Below, piece after piece: positions 1 to 8,705 of a stretch of DNA of 64,000 nucleotides (position 1 is its first letter; every line of letters begins with the position of its first letter). The notes under the pieces were generated by a model. It worked only from the letters and a program-made list of their open reading frames with translations. It made no database searches and was not told where the DNA came from. The position numbers and the translations under genes were made by a program. The stretch spans positions 106,729 to 170,728 of the forward strand of contig CAZNFW010000001.1 in NCBI GenBank assembly GCA_964572725.1. Reading direction: 5' to 3'. Source of the DNA: Rosettibacter sp964572725. Its GTDB lineage: Bacteria > Bacteroidota > Ignavibacteria > Ignavibacteriales > Melioribacteraceae.

Positions 1-1
1 A

Positions 2-739
2 AATGGAGACTATGCAACTACTAAAGGTGTTGAAATAACACTTAATATGAGAAGGTATCAAAGATTAGCTGCTAATGCTTCATTATCATTCCAGGATGCA
101 AGAGGAACTGGTTCGAATCCGTATTCTAACAGCGGTGTTGTTGGTGCTCCTCTTGATGGTGTGACTATATTCGTGCCAAAATATATAAGTCCACTTCAGT
201 TCAATCAGGCACTAAGAGGAAATATTAATATTGATTATAGATTTGGTCCAAACGATGGTCCATCAATATTACATGATTTTGGTGTTTCAATGCTTGCTAT
301 GTTTAACAGCGGGCATCCATATACTAGAGGTTTTGGTGCATTGAATGCTGAAACAGATGCAAGATTTAGACAACCGCTCGAAGCATTAAATGCTTCTACT
401 ACTCCTGCAGAATTTCAGGTTGATTTACGTATCGATAAAACATTCAGACTTTTTGATAGATTATCAATGAATGTTTATGTATATGTAATCAACTTGTTTG
501 ACAGAAAGAATGTTCGAAATGTATTCCTGAGAACCGGGTCACCTGACGATGATGGCGTAATTTATAATCCTGAATTATCACAGCAATTAATTTCAACTTA
601 TGGCGACCAGTATATTAATCTTTACAAAGCAATTAATATTGATTATCAGCAAGGATACGGTGGTGTTCCTGGTGCTGCTACTAATTTGTTATATGGACCA
701 CCTCGTCAGATTCGACTTGGTATTAGATTGGAATACTAA
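2..739 (+). CDS. TonB-dependent receptor, C-terminal part (partial)
   Basis: The reading frame is open to the left edge of the window, so this is the 3' end of a longer gene; the ATG at 47 is internal. The visible part reads as the end of an outer-membrane beta-barrel: it begins with NGDYATTKGVEITLNMRRYQ, a strand motif common in TonB-dependent receptors, then alternating aromatic/polar strands (for example FQVDLRIDKTFRLFDRLSMN and VYVINLFDRKNVRNVF), and ends in RQIRLGIRLEY, a last strand closing with an aromatic residue. Such receptors import large substrates (siderophores, vitamins, glycans) using TonB energy; the substrate cannot be told. It lies 31 bp upstream of a T9SS-sorted protein and a PorV-like gene and is probably co-transcribed with them. 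Family call is good; the N-terminal plug is not visible. Confidence 0.72.
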   Translation, partial: NGDYATTKGVEITLNMRRYQRLAANASLSFQDARGTGSNPYSNSGVVGAPLDGVTIFVPKYISPLQFNQALRGNINIDYRFGPNDGPSILHDFGVSMLAMFNSGHPYTRGFGALNAETDARFRQPLEALNASTTPAEFQVDLRIDKTFRLFDRLSMNVYVYVINLFDRKNVRNVFLRTGSPDDDGVIYNPELSQQLISTYGDQYINLYKAINIDYQQGYGGVPGAATNLLYGPPRQIRLGIRLEY

Positions 740-770
740 TAAAGTTTTGAAAAAATAACAGGAGTAAAAA

Positions 771-3700
771 ATGAAAATAAAGTTATTCAGATATTTAAGT
801 TTAGCGCTTATTCTAATAGCGTTTACAACAATGGCTCTTGCTAAAGGCGGTGGAAATAAATCCACCAGACTAAATAAGAGTCTTGGTGAACCAGTTTATA
901 CCAAAATTAATATTAATAATATTTCTACTTGGATTAAAAATGATGGTGAAACTGATATAAACCAAAATGGTAATTCTGGTTTTGTATTCCCGAAAGGAAG
1001 TAACAAGACTGCTGTTTTCCAATCAGGATTTCTTTGGGGCGGTAGAGTAGATGGACAATTCAGAGTAGGAGGTTCAACTTATCGTCAGGGTACTGTTCCG
1101 GGCAGAATTTTACCCAATGGTCAACCTGCCAATCCACAGGACCCAGATGTTAGAATTTATAGAGTTAGAAGAGATTATAAAGACGGTGATTTAAGTGCTG
1201 AATTGGCAGATGGTGATGGACCAACAATTGAAGCCATTCGAGCTCAATATGAAAAAGACTGGAATGAATGGCCAGCTGATCAGGGAGCTCCCTTTGAAGA
1301 TGTTAATGGCAATGGTAAATATGAACCCGCAATTGATATACCTGGAGTTCCTGGAGCAGATCAAACAGTTTGGTTTGTTTGCAATGATTTAGACCCTGCA
1401 CAAACAGACTATATGTACGGTTCTCTTCCAATGGGTATTGAAGAACAAGTTACTGTTTGGGGTTATAAATCTACTGGTGCGCTTGGTAATATGATATTCA
1501 GAAAATTTATTATAATAAATAAAAATCCTGATCAAAAGCCATTCACAGAAATGTATGTTTCTATGTGGAGTGATATTGATGATGGTGATGCAGGTGACGA
1601 CTTTGCTGGCTGCGATACAACTTTAAGCTTAGGTTATGTTTATAATGCAAATGCTGTTGATGCTGTTTATAACCCTCTTCCACCTCCAGCTGTAGGATTC
1701 GATTTCTTCCAGGGACCAATGGTACCAGGTGAAGCTACTGATAGAGCTATTTATAAAGGAAAATATGTAGAAGGCAAGAAAAACTTACCAATGACTGCAT
1801 TCTATTTCTTTATAAATGGTGACCCTGTATATAGTGATCCTGATCTTGGTCTCTATGAAACTGGAACACTTCAATGGTATAATTTATTCAGAGGAAGAAT
1901 TTCTACAAGTGGTGACCCATTTGTTGATCCAACAACAGGTCAACCTACAAAATTCTGTTTGGCAGGTGATCCAATTACAGGTACAGGCTGGTTAGATGGA
2001 ATGCTTCACCCACCAGGAGATCGTCGTATAGGTTCTGTTTCCGGTCCTTTTGAAATGGCTTATGGTGATACTCAGGAAGTTGTTGTTGCAGAAATAGCAG
2101 CTGGTGCTATTCCAGGTGTTGATAGATTAGGTGCAGTTCAGTTACTAAAATTTTACGATTTACAAGCTCAGTTAGCTTATGATAACTTCTTTAACGTTCC
2201 AAAAGCTCCGCCTGCTCCAGTTGTATCGGTTGCAGAATTGGATAAAGAAGTTATTCTTTCCTGGGGCAGTGACCCTGCAAAAGTTAATGCTACGGAATCA
2301 TATTCACAGGGTGGTTTTGAATTCGAAGGCTACTGTGTATATCAACTGCCTACAAGAACTGCACAAGCAAGCGAAGCAAGACTAATTGCAACTTATGATA
2401 AAGTTAATGGTGTTCTTAAAATAAATGACTTGGAATTTGATGCTACTGCAGGAGTTGTTCAAAGTAAAGTAGTAAAATTTGGTACCGATTCAGGTATTAA
2501 ACGTTATATTAGTATTAAAACAGACGCATTTAAAGGCGGATTACCTCTAAATAATGGTAGCAAATATTATTTTGCTGTAACTTCATATGCTTATAATCCA
2601 GACCCGAATGCTGTTCCAAGAGTTCTTGAAAATCCACTTGAAGTTATAGAAGTTACACCTCAAACTCCAAAACCTGGTGTAAGATATGAAGGTGAAACCG
2701 GCCAACAATTGAGTGTAACTCACTCAGCTGGCAGAAGTGATGGAATAGTTACGCCTGTAATTATTGATCCTACAAAATTAGTAGGAGGTAATTATACTAT
2801 AAATTTTGCTATTAAAGATGGTAATAAGGTTTGGAATTTATCAAGAAATGGACAAGTAATTTTAGCTGATCAAACTCATTTTGGTGACGATGAACAGTTT
2901 ATTATTGTTGATGGTATTCAAGTAGGAGTACAAGATGCACCAGCACAAATTAAAGGCCCAGGTGAAGGTGATGGGATGGTAGAAGTTGCTTATGCCGGAA
3001 CACCGTTGCCATCCAGTAAATATGATGCTGCAGGTGCACCTTATAATGGAAATAAAGTATGGCACAGCTTGAACTCGTCAGGTGGTGACCGTTATTATGT
3101 AAGTGCAGGAGGTGGGGCAGGTACTATAGATAGATTATATCGATATGTTACATATGCTTCTCCACGAGATTTTGAATTAAGATTTACTGAAAGTGGCGGT
3201 TATGGTGTTTATGCATTTAACGATGATAAAATATGTAAAGTACCGTTTGAATTGTGGGATATTGGTGTGGGTACACCCAATGATCCCTCTGATGATGTCC
3301 GTATGATTCCATTTATATATGAAAATGTTGCTACATCAGACCAATGGGGTTGGGCAACAGGCGAAGATCCTTATTTTGGTTATCCAGCTTCAGATTGGAT
3401 TTATTGGATGGATCCAAAAGATAAAACACCAGGAGATAAAGGATATAAGCAGTTTGAAAATTCATGCATACAATCAGGTGGCCCAGGTTCTATATATAAT
3501 TATGCATTTGATACTGATCCAGCAGAAAAAGATTATAATGCTGATTTCCATGGTGGTTTTGTTTATCCAATTGGAAGAATGATAATATGCGATTATGATC
3601 AAGATGGTAAATGGCCACCAGCTGGTACTGTAATAAGGATTAACTACACTAAACCAATATCCACTGATGATAAATACACATTTACAGCTCCTTCAGTTAT

Positions 3701-4046
3701 TGTAAGTAATGACCTTGCTAAAGAGGATGTTGAACAAATCAATGTTTTCCCAAATCCATATTATGGTGTTAATCCTCAAGAAATAAATAAATATCAACGA
3801 TTTGTTACATTTACTCACTTGCCGCAAAAAGCAACAATCAGGATATTCAATTTAGCAGGTCAGCTTGTAAGAACTATAAGAAAAGATTCTCCTGAACAAT
3901 TCCAAAGATGGGATCTCAATAATGAAAGCAGCTTGCCAGTTGCAAGCGGTATCTACATTGTTCATGTTGATATGCCAGATTTGGGAAAAACAAAGATTCT
4001 TAAAGTAGCTATCATACAAGAACAACAAGTTCTTGATAGATTCTAA
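771..4046 (+). CDS. Secreted protein with T9SS type A C-terminal sorting domain
   Basis: A 1091-residue exported protein. It starts with a signal peptide (MKIKLFRYLSLALILIAFTT, with cleavage probably after ALA near residue 24), preceded by a clear CAGGAG ribosome binding site. The central part (about 60-650) is a large beta-rich region of unknown function with fibronectin-like stretches such as ILSWGSDPAKVNATES. The last 90 residues form a type A sorting domain: VFPNPYYGVNPQEINKY, then IRIFNLAGQLVRTI, WDLNNESSLPVASGIYIVHV and KTKILKVAII. This layout directs a protein through the type IX secretion system to the cell surface or medium. The neighbours are a TonB receptor and a PorV/PorQ-family protein. 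The function of the body is not recognised. Confidence 0.8.
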   Translation: MKIKLFRYLSLALILIAFTTMALAKGGGNKSTRLNKSLGEPVYTKININNISTWIKNDGETDINQNGNSGFVFPKGSNKTAVFQSGFLWGGRVDGQFRVGGSTYRQGTVPGRILPNGQPANPQDPDVRIYRVRRDYKDGDLSAELADGDGPTIEAIRAQYEKDWNEWPADQGAPFEDVNGNGKYEPAIDIPGVPGADQTVWFVCNDLDPAQTDYMYGSLPMGIEEQVTVWGYKSTGALGNMIFRKFIIINKNPDQKPFTEMYVSMWSDIDDGDAGDDFAGCDTTLSLGYVYNANAVDAVYNPLPPPAVGFDFFQGPMVPGEATDRAIYKGKYVEGKKNLPMTAFYFFINGDPVYSDPDLGLYETGTLQWYNLFRGRISTSGDPFVDPTTGQPTKFCLAGDPITGTGWLDGMLHPPGDRRIGSVSGPFEMAYGDTQEVVVAEIAAGAIPGVDRLGAVQLLKFYDLQAQLAYDNFFNVPKAPPAPVVSVAELDKEVILSWGSDPAKVNATESYSQGGFEFEGYCVYQLPTRTAQASEARLIATYDKVNGVLKINDLEFDATAGVVQSKVVKFGTDSGIKRYISIKTDAFKGGLPLNNGSKYYFAVTSYAYNPDPNAVPRVLENPLEVIEVTPQTPKPGVRYEGETGQQLSVTHSAGRSDGIVTPVIIDPTKLVGGNYTINFAIKDGNKVWNLSRNGQVILADQTHFGDDEQFIIVDGIQVGVQDAPAQIKGPGEGDGMVEVAYAGTPLPSSKYDAAGAPYNGNKVWHSLNSSGGDRYYVSAGGGAGTIDRLYRYVTYASPRDFELRFTESGGYGVYAFNDDKICKVPFELWDIGVGTPNDPSDDVRMIPFIYENVATSDQWGWATGEDPYFGYPASDWIYWMDPKDKTPGDKGYKQFENSCIQSGGPGSIYNYAFDTDPAEKDYNADFHGGFVYPIGRMIICDYDQDGKWPPAGTVIRINYTKPISTDDKYTFTAPSVIVSNDLAKEDVEQINVFPNPYYGVNPQEINKYQRFVTFTHLPQKATIRIFNLAGQLVRTIRKDSPEQFQRWDLNNESSLPVASGIYIVHVDMPDLGKTKILKVAIIQEQQVLDRF

Positions 4047-4067
4047 AAAATTGAAGGAGACTGAAAA

Positions 4068-5090
4068 ATGAAAAAAATAAATTTAATTGCAATAACACTA
4101 TTTCTTACCGTAAGTAGTCTATTTGCAGGTGGTGGTAGCCGTAATGGTACTGCAGGTGCTACCGAGTTGCTGGTACCAGTAGGCGCACGCGGTATTTCAA
4201 TGGCTAATGCTACTCTTGTTGGAGCTACCGGTGTAGAAGCTTTGTATTGGAATCCTGCTAATCTTGTTCGTGGTGAATACAATACAAATGTTCTATTTTC
4301 ACATATGAATTACATTGCAGATATCAGCGTTGATTATGGTGCAGTTTCTACTAACATAGAAGGATTTGGTGCTTTAGGATTTACAATTAAATCAATAGGT
4401 ATTGGTGATATTCCGGTTACAACTGTTGTTAATCCTGATGGTACAGGTCAAACATTTAGACCATCATTTATCACTATTGGTATGACTTATTCCAGAATGT
4501 TGAGTGATAGAATTTCTGTTGGGGTAACTGCAAATATTATTTCTGAAAGAATTGAACTTGTATCTTCTACAGGTATCGCATTTAATATGGGGATAGCATA
4601 TAAAAATCTTGCAAATGTTGATGGACTTAGCTTTGCAGTTGTATTGAAGAATATTGGGCCGCAAATGAAATATGATGGCAGCGGACTTAATGTAAAAGCA
4701 ATATCAACTGACCTTGCAAGACCTACTCAATATTATAAGATTGATGCTGCCTCATTTGAATTGCCATCTACACTTGAACTTGGTCTGGGATACAACTTCC
4801 AGTTTAGTGAATCAAATGCATTAATGATTAATGGCGTATTCCAGAACAGTAACTTCTATGGTGATGAATACAGATTTGGAGCTGAATATGGATACGACAA
4901 TACCTTCTTCGTTCGTGGTGGTTATATGTTTATGCCAGAACTTGACAGCGACAGTAATGTATTTGGTTTGACTGCAGGTTTTGGAATAAATTATAACTTG
5001 GGCGGAGTAGGTATAAAATTGGATTATGCATATCGTCAGGCTAAGTTTTTTGATGCAAATCATGTATTTACTATTTCTTTAGGTCTATAG
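4068..5090 (+). CDS. PorV/PorQ-family outer-membrane protein
   Basis: A 340-residue protein with a signal peptide (MKKINLIAITLFLTVSSLFA) followed by the family-typical start ATELLVPVGARGISMANATL and GATGVEALYWNPANLV, then repeated amphipathic strands to a final FTISLGL. This matches the PorV/PorQ (UPF0164-like, FadL-related) barrel family. PorV carries T9SS cargo from the translocon to the surface attachment machinery, and paralogues often sit beside individual cargo genes in Ignavibacteria. The gene follows the sorting-domain protein by 21 bp with an AAGGAG-type site and is followed by a strong terminator, so the three genes look like one unit ending here. Which PorV-like subtype it is cannot be decided from the sequence alone. 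Confidence 0.8.
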   Translation: MKKINLIAITLFLTVSSLFAGGGSRNGTAGATELLVPVGARGISMANATLVGATGVEALYWNPANLVRGEYNTNVLFSHMNYIADISVDYGAVSTNIEGFGALGFTIKSIGIGDIPVTTVVNPDGTGQTFRPSFITIGMTYSRMLSDRISVGVTANIISERIELVSSTGIAFNMGIAYKNLANVDGLSFAVVLKNIGPQMKYDGSGLNVKAISTDLARPTQYYKIDAASFELPSTLELGLGYNFQFSESNALMINGVFQNSNFYGDEYRFGAEYGYDNTFFVRGGYMFMPELDSDSNVFGLTAGFGINYNLGGVGIKLDYAYRQAKFFDANHVFTISLGL

Positions 5091-5110
5091 TAATTTATTA
5101 AGATTTACAG

Positions 5111-5140
5111 AAGCCCTCTTTAAAGAGGGCTTATTTTTTT
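5111..5140 (+). terminator. Rho-independent terminator after the PorV-like gene
   Basis: A perfect 22-nt inverted repeat (AAGCCCTCTTT/AAAGAGGGCTT) is followed by a T-rich run, 20 bp past the PorV-like stop codon. It ends the receptor, cargo and PorV transcription unit. Confidence 0.85.
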
Positions 5141-5146
5141 TAAATC

Positions 5147-5253
5147 GGGGTTGTCTAAAAAGTAAGGTTTTTTAAAAAAATAGAACACAGAAAACACAGA
5201 TTTAAAAAGATTTTCACAGATCTGAAGTTGAATAGTTACTTTTTAGTCACCCC
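5147..5253 (+). repeat. 107-bp dispersed element, copy A
   Basis: First of three copies of a 107-bp element (others at 29429-29535 and 36075-36181). It starts GGGGTTGTCTAAAAAGTAA and ends TTACTTTTTAGTCACCCC, so its ends are imperfect inverted repeats of about 18 bp. The interior holds AACACAGAAAACACAGAT and GATTTTCACAGAT. It has no coding capacity. Ends and size suit a non-autonomous, MITE-like element. This copy sits between the PorV terminator and the GWxTD gene. Confidence 0.8.
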
Positions 5254-5384
5254 TTTTTTTAAAATCGCATTTAAGAATTTAATCAAATTATTATTTGACC
5301 GTATATTTTTAGTGATGTTGATTATATTTTTTCAAATCATTAAATATAATAGTAAAAATTGTATGAACATAGGAGATGTAATTA

Positions 5385-6758
5385 ATGAAAAGAATTTTTA
5401 CAATAATTTTTGTTATTGCTTTATCGATGATTATACAGGCTCAAGCAGAATTAAACTTCGAATTTGATTATGCACGCTTTAAATATGATACAAGTTCTGT
5501 CTACATGGAATTTTATTATGATTTGAATACAACAAACATGATAGTTAAAAAGTCAGATTCAGGTTTTATAAAAGAAGCTATAGTTCATATAGAAATGAAG
5601 AACGATGATGTGGATACATTTTTTATTTATAAAGATTGGAAAATAACACATCCTGTGGTAGAAGGAACTGAAGAACAGGACAGAAATTATACAGGGATCT
5701 TGGGTTTTATTGTGCCAAAAGGAAATTATTCTTTGTTTGTTAAAGCTTATGACAGCAGTCATCCTGATTTTAATAAAGTTATTCGAGAAAAAGTAATTAT
5801 TAATCCATTTAAGGATGACAAATATTCCATTAGTGATATCCAGATTGCAACAAATATAAAAAGAGAAGGAGCAGACCCTAATTCAATTTTTTATAAAAAT
5901 ACTCTCGAAGTTATTCCAAATCCTTCAATGATTTATGTGGATAGAATGCCAATCCTGTTTTATTATGCAGAGCTTTACAACTTGAAACTTGAAGACCCGA
6001 ATAATTATTTTCAGCTTCACAAAATTCTTTATAATAGTGTAGGAAAAAAAGTTTATGAACAAACAAAAACTGTGAAGCAAAGTGAAAATGCTTTCGTTGA
6101 AGTTGGAACAATAAACCTTTCAAAAATGCCAACAGATTCTTATAACTTTGTTTTAAGTCTGGTAGATAATAAAACAAATCAAGCTTATCTTTCAACAAAA
6201 AGATTTTATTATTACAATACAAAATACATCGATACTGCTGCTGCGAGAAATTTAGCAAAAGGGATACTTGGGACAGAATTTGCTGTTTTTGATAATTCCG
6301 AATGTGACAAAATGTTTTCTCAGATAAAATATATTGCTACTCAAAAAGAAATTGAACAATATAAAAAACTTGATTCTTTGAATGCAAAAAGAGAATTTTT
6401 ATATAATTTCTGGAAACAAAGAGACCCAGACCCCTCTACTCCAATTAATGAATTTAAAGAAGATTATATGAAAAGAGTGGAATATGCCAATAGAAATTTC
6501 GGAATATACACAAAAGAAGGCTATTTAACAGATAGAGGCAGAGTTTATTTAATTTATGGCGAACCTGACCAGAGAGATTTCTATCCAAGTGAACCAAATA
6601 TGAAGCCATATGAAGTTTGGTTCTACAATCAAATTGAAGGCGGCGTTAGCTTTATTTTTGGTGATGTCACAGGATTTGGAAATTATGAACTTCTCCATTC
6701 TACAAAAAGAGGCGAAGTTAGAGATGATTATTGGCAGAGAAGATTAACTACTCAATAG
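5385..6758 (+). CDS. GWxTD domain-containing protein
   Basis: A 457-residue exported protein with a signal peptide (MKRIFTIIFVIALSMIIQA) and an AGGAGA site before the ATG. The C-terminal third carries the GWxTD-domain hallmark: a FWKQRDPDPSTPINEFKEDY helix, then FGIYTKEGYLTDRGRVYLIY and GEPDQRDFYP, and a final VWFYN...FIFGDVTGFGNYELLHST. The motif here is GYLTD in place of the canonical GWxTD. The N-terminal half is beta-rich. The domain is widespread in Ignavibacteria, Acidobacteria and relatives and its biochemical role is not established. It precedes an acyltransferase by 3 bp, which places it at the head of an envelope operon. Confidence 0.8.
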   Translation: MKRIFTIIFVIALSMIIQAQAELNFEFDYARFKYDTSSVYMEFYYDLNTTNMIVKKSDSGFIKEAIVHIEMKNDDVDTFFIYKDWKITHPVVEGTEEQDRNYTGILGFIVPKGNYSLFVKAYDSSHPDFNKVIREKVIINPFKDDKYSISDIQIATNIKREGADPNSIFYKNTLEVIPNPSMIYVDRMPILFYYAELYNLKLEDPNNYFQLHKILYNSVGKKVYEQTKTVKQSENAFVEVGTINLSKMPTDSYNFVLSLVDNKTNQAYLSTKRFYYYNTKYIDTAAARNLAKGILGTEFAVFDNSECDKMFSQIKYIATQKEIEQYKKLDSLNAKREFLYNFWKQRDPDPSTPINEFKEDYMKRVEYANRNFGIYTKEGYLTDRGRVYLIYGEPDQRDFYPSEPNMKPYEVWFYNQIEGGVSFIFGDVTGFGNYELLHSTKRGEVRDDYWQRRLTTQ

Positions 6759-6761
6759 ATT

Positions 6762-7637
6762 ATGCTGGATAAAAATAAAATTGAATTTTTTTTATTTCGT
6801 CTATTCAATAAAATTCTTTTAATATTAGGACTGAACAAATCTCGTAAATTTGCACGGCTTATAGGTACTTTTTTTTATTACTTTATTCCGGTTAGAAAAA
6901 AAACAGTCCTTAATAATCTTAAAAATGCTTTTCCGGAAAAATCACTTAAAGAAATTAAAAACATTGCAAAGAAAAATTATCAGAATATTTCAATTACTTT
7001 TTGTGAATTAATGCTTTTCCCATCATTAAGTTTGGATGAAATAAAATCTCAGGTCTGGTTCGATAATCTGAATTTAATTCGAAATAAAATTTCAAATGGT
7101 AAAGGACTAATTCTTTTAACAGGACACTTTGGCAACTGGGAAATTTTAATATCTTCAATAGTAGCTTATATTGATGCAAAATATCATGTGCTGGTCAAAC
7201 CTCAGAGAAATCAATATATAACCAGATGGTTGAAAAGTACTCGAAGCGTTGGTAATACAAATGTTATTGAAGTAGGTGTTTCTGTGAAAGAAATTATTAA
7301 AGCACTAAAAGCAGGAGAAGTTGTTTTAATTGCAGGCGACCAGAGAGGTCCATTTGAAGGAAACAGATTTCAGTTTTTTAATCGTCAGACAGCTCTTTAT
7401 ACCGGAACAGCATCAATTGCTCTTAAAACTAATTGTAATGTATTGCTTGTGGCAATTGTAAGGCAGCCTGATTATAAATATAAAGCTTATGTTGAGGAAC
7501 TTAGTTTTGATAAACTGCCCGATGAGCATGAAAAAAAATCTATCGAACTTACTCAGCGTTATATTTCATTTCTGGAAAAATTTGTAAGAAAAAATCCCGA
7601 GCAGTATTTCTGGATGCATAAATTATGGAAATACTAA
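6762..7637 (+). CDS. LpxL/HtrB-like lysophospholipid acyltransferase
   Basis: A 291-residue protein of the LpxL/LpxM acyltransferase family. The catalytic H-x4-E motif is HFGNWE near residue 122, preceded by KGLILLTG; the second block KPQRNQYITRWLKSTR and the AGDQRGPFEG substrate block are also present. The N-terminus has a hydrophobic stretch (FYYFIPVRKKTVLNNLKNAF) as in the family. Members add secondary acyl chains to lipid A at the inner membrane. It starts 3 bp after the GWxTD stop and overlaps the next gene by 13 bp, so translation is coupled. The downstream heptosyltransferase-like gene fits lipopolysaccharide assembly. The exact acyl donor and acceptor are not known. Confidence 0.82.
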   Translation: MLDKNKIEFFLFRLFNKILLILGLNKSRKFARLIGTFFYYFIPVRKKTVLNNLKNAFPEKSLKEIKNIAKKNYQNISITFCELMLFPSLSLDEIKSQVWFDNLNLIRNKISNGKGLILLTGHFGNWEILISSIVAYIDAKYHVLVKPQRNQYITRWLKSTRSVGNTNVIEVGVSVKEIIKALKAGEVVLIAGDQRGPFEGNRFQFFNRQTALYTGTASIALKTNCNVLLVAIVRQPDYKYKAYVEELSFDKLPDEHEKKSIELTQRYISFLEKFVRKNPEQYFWMHKLWKY

Positions 7638-8671
7638 ATTCTAAAGAAAAAATTCTTGTAATCCAGACTGCTTTTTTAGGTGATGCTATTCTTACTTTGC
7701 CAATGATTCAAAAACTAAAAGAATATTATGCTGATAGCTTGATAGATGTTTTATGCATCCCTTCAACAAAAGAAATTTTTTTGAATTCACCAGCTGTCGA
7801 TAATGTAATTGTTTATGATAAGAAAGATAAACAGAAATCTTTCCGCGATTTATTTATGCTGATAAAAAAAATTCGAAATGAGAATTATTCAAAAATATAT
7901 TCACCACACAGGTCGTTCAGGTCATCAATTATAGTTTGGTTTTCAAATTGTAAAGAAACTTACGGTTTTGATAATGCAGCATTAAGTTTTATATATAAAC
8001 ATAAAATTCATTATGATAAAAGCAAACACGAAGTTGAACGAAATCTCAATCTAATTAAATATGATACATCAAAAAATAATTGGAGAATATACCCGGAAAT
8101 AAAATTAACTGATGATATTGAAAGCAAAATTGAAAAGTTAATTCAATCAATCAGTAAAGAAATTATTGCTGTGGCACCTGGTTCTGTCTGGAATACAAAA
8201 ATATATCCAGAAGAATATTACAAATTGCTTGTTGATTATCTTATATCTATAAATTACCATATCATTTTTATTGGAGGAAAAGATGACCAGATTCTTTGTG
8301 AAAGATTAAATAAAAAATATGAAGAAAATACTATCTCACTTGCCGGTAAATTGAGCATTATTGAAACAATAGCATTATTAAGGAAGTGTTCGTTATTAAT
8401 TTGTAATGACAGTGCTCCAACACATATGGCAATGGCAGCAAAAATTCCAACTTTGACAATTTATTGCTCTACTGTCCCTGAATTTGGATTCTATCCATAT
8501 AATTCACTAAGTGATTACATATCGTATGATGGACTTAAATGTAAACCGTGCGGCATTCATGGTCATAAAAAATGTCCTATTAATTCATTTGATTGTGGAT
8601 TTTTGCTTACTCCTGATATGGTAATTGAAAAAGTCAATTTCATATTAAATACTAAGAAAAAAAGCATATAA
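7625..8671 (+). CDS. Glycosyltransferase family 9 (heptosyltransferase-like)
   Basis: A 348-residue GT9 protein. The N-terminal domain begins KILVIQTAFLGDAILTLPMI, the standard GT9 opening. The C-terminal nucleotide-sugar domain has VAPGSVWNTKIYPEEYY, SLAGKLSIIETIALLRKCS and ICNDSAPTHMAMAAKIPT, matching the APGS.W..K.W and NDSG..H motifs of heptosyltransferases I/II. An extra Cys cluster (CKPCGIHGHKKCPINSFDCG, residues about 305-325) resembles the C-terminal Cys region of heptosyltransferase-II-type enzymes. It probably transfers heptose to the lipopolysaccharide core. The start overlaps the acyltransferase gene, so both are in one operon. The substrate is inferred, not seen. Confidence 0.82.
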   Translation: MEILNSKEKILVIQTAFLGDAILTLPMIQKLKEYYADSLIDVLCIPSTKEIFLNSPAVDNVIVYDKKDKQKSFRDLFMLIKKIRNENYSKIYSPHRSFRSSIIVWFSNCKETYGFDNAALSFIYKHKIHYDKSKHEVERNLNLIKYDTSKNNWRIYPEIKLTDDIESKIEKLIQSISKEIIAVAPGSVWNTKIYPEEYYKLLVDYLISINYHIIFIGGKDDQILCERLNKKYEENTISLAGKLSIIETIALLRKCSLLICNDSAPTHMAMAAKIPTLTIYCSTVPEFGFYPYNSLSDYISYDGLKCKPCGIHGHKKCPINSFDCGFLLTPDMVIEKVNFILNTKKKSI

Positions 8672-8676
8672 ATTCA

Positions 8677-8684
8677 TATATTTG
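8677..8684 (+). promoter_or_regulatory. Possible -7 promoter element (TATATTTG)
   Basis: TATATTTG matches the Bacteroidetes -7 consensus TAnnTTTG and lies 22 bp before the M23 peptidase start. No TTG was seen at the expected -33 distance, so support is only partial. Confidence 0.35.
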
Positions 8685-8705
8685 ATGCACAGTGAATAGG
8701 TGAAA

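Noticed and set aside
5147..5253. CRISPR-like or tandem repeat
   Set aside because: The three copies are tens of kilobases apart, in both directions, without spacers; they form a dispersed element, not an array.
5228..5467. 79-residue frame between the repeat and the GWxTD gene
   Set aside because: It begins inside the 107-bp repeat and overlaps the GWxTD signal peptide in another frame; no support for coding.
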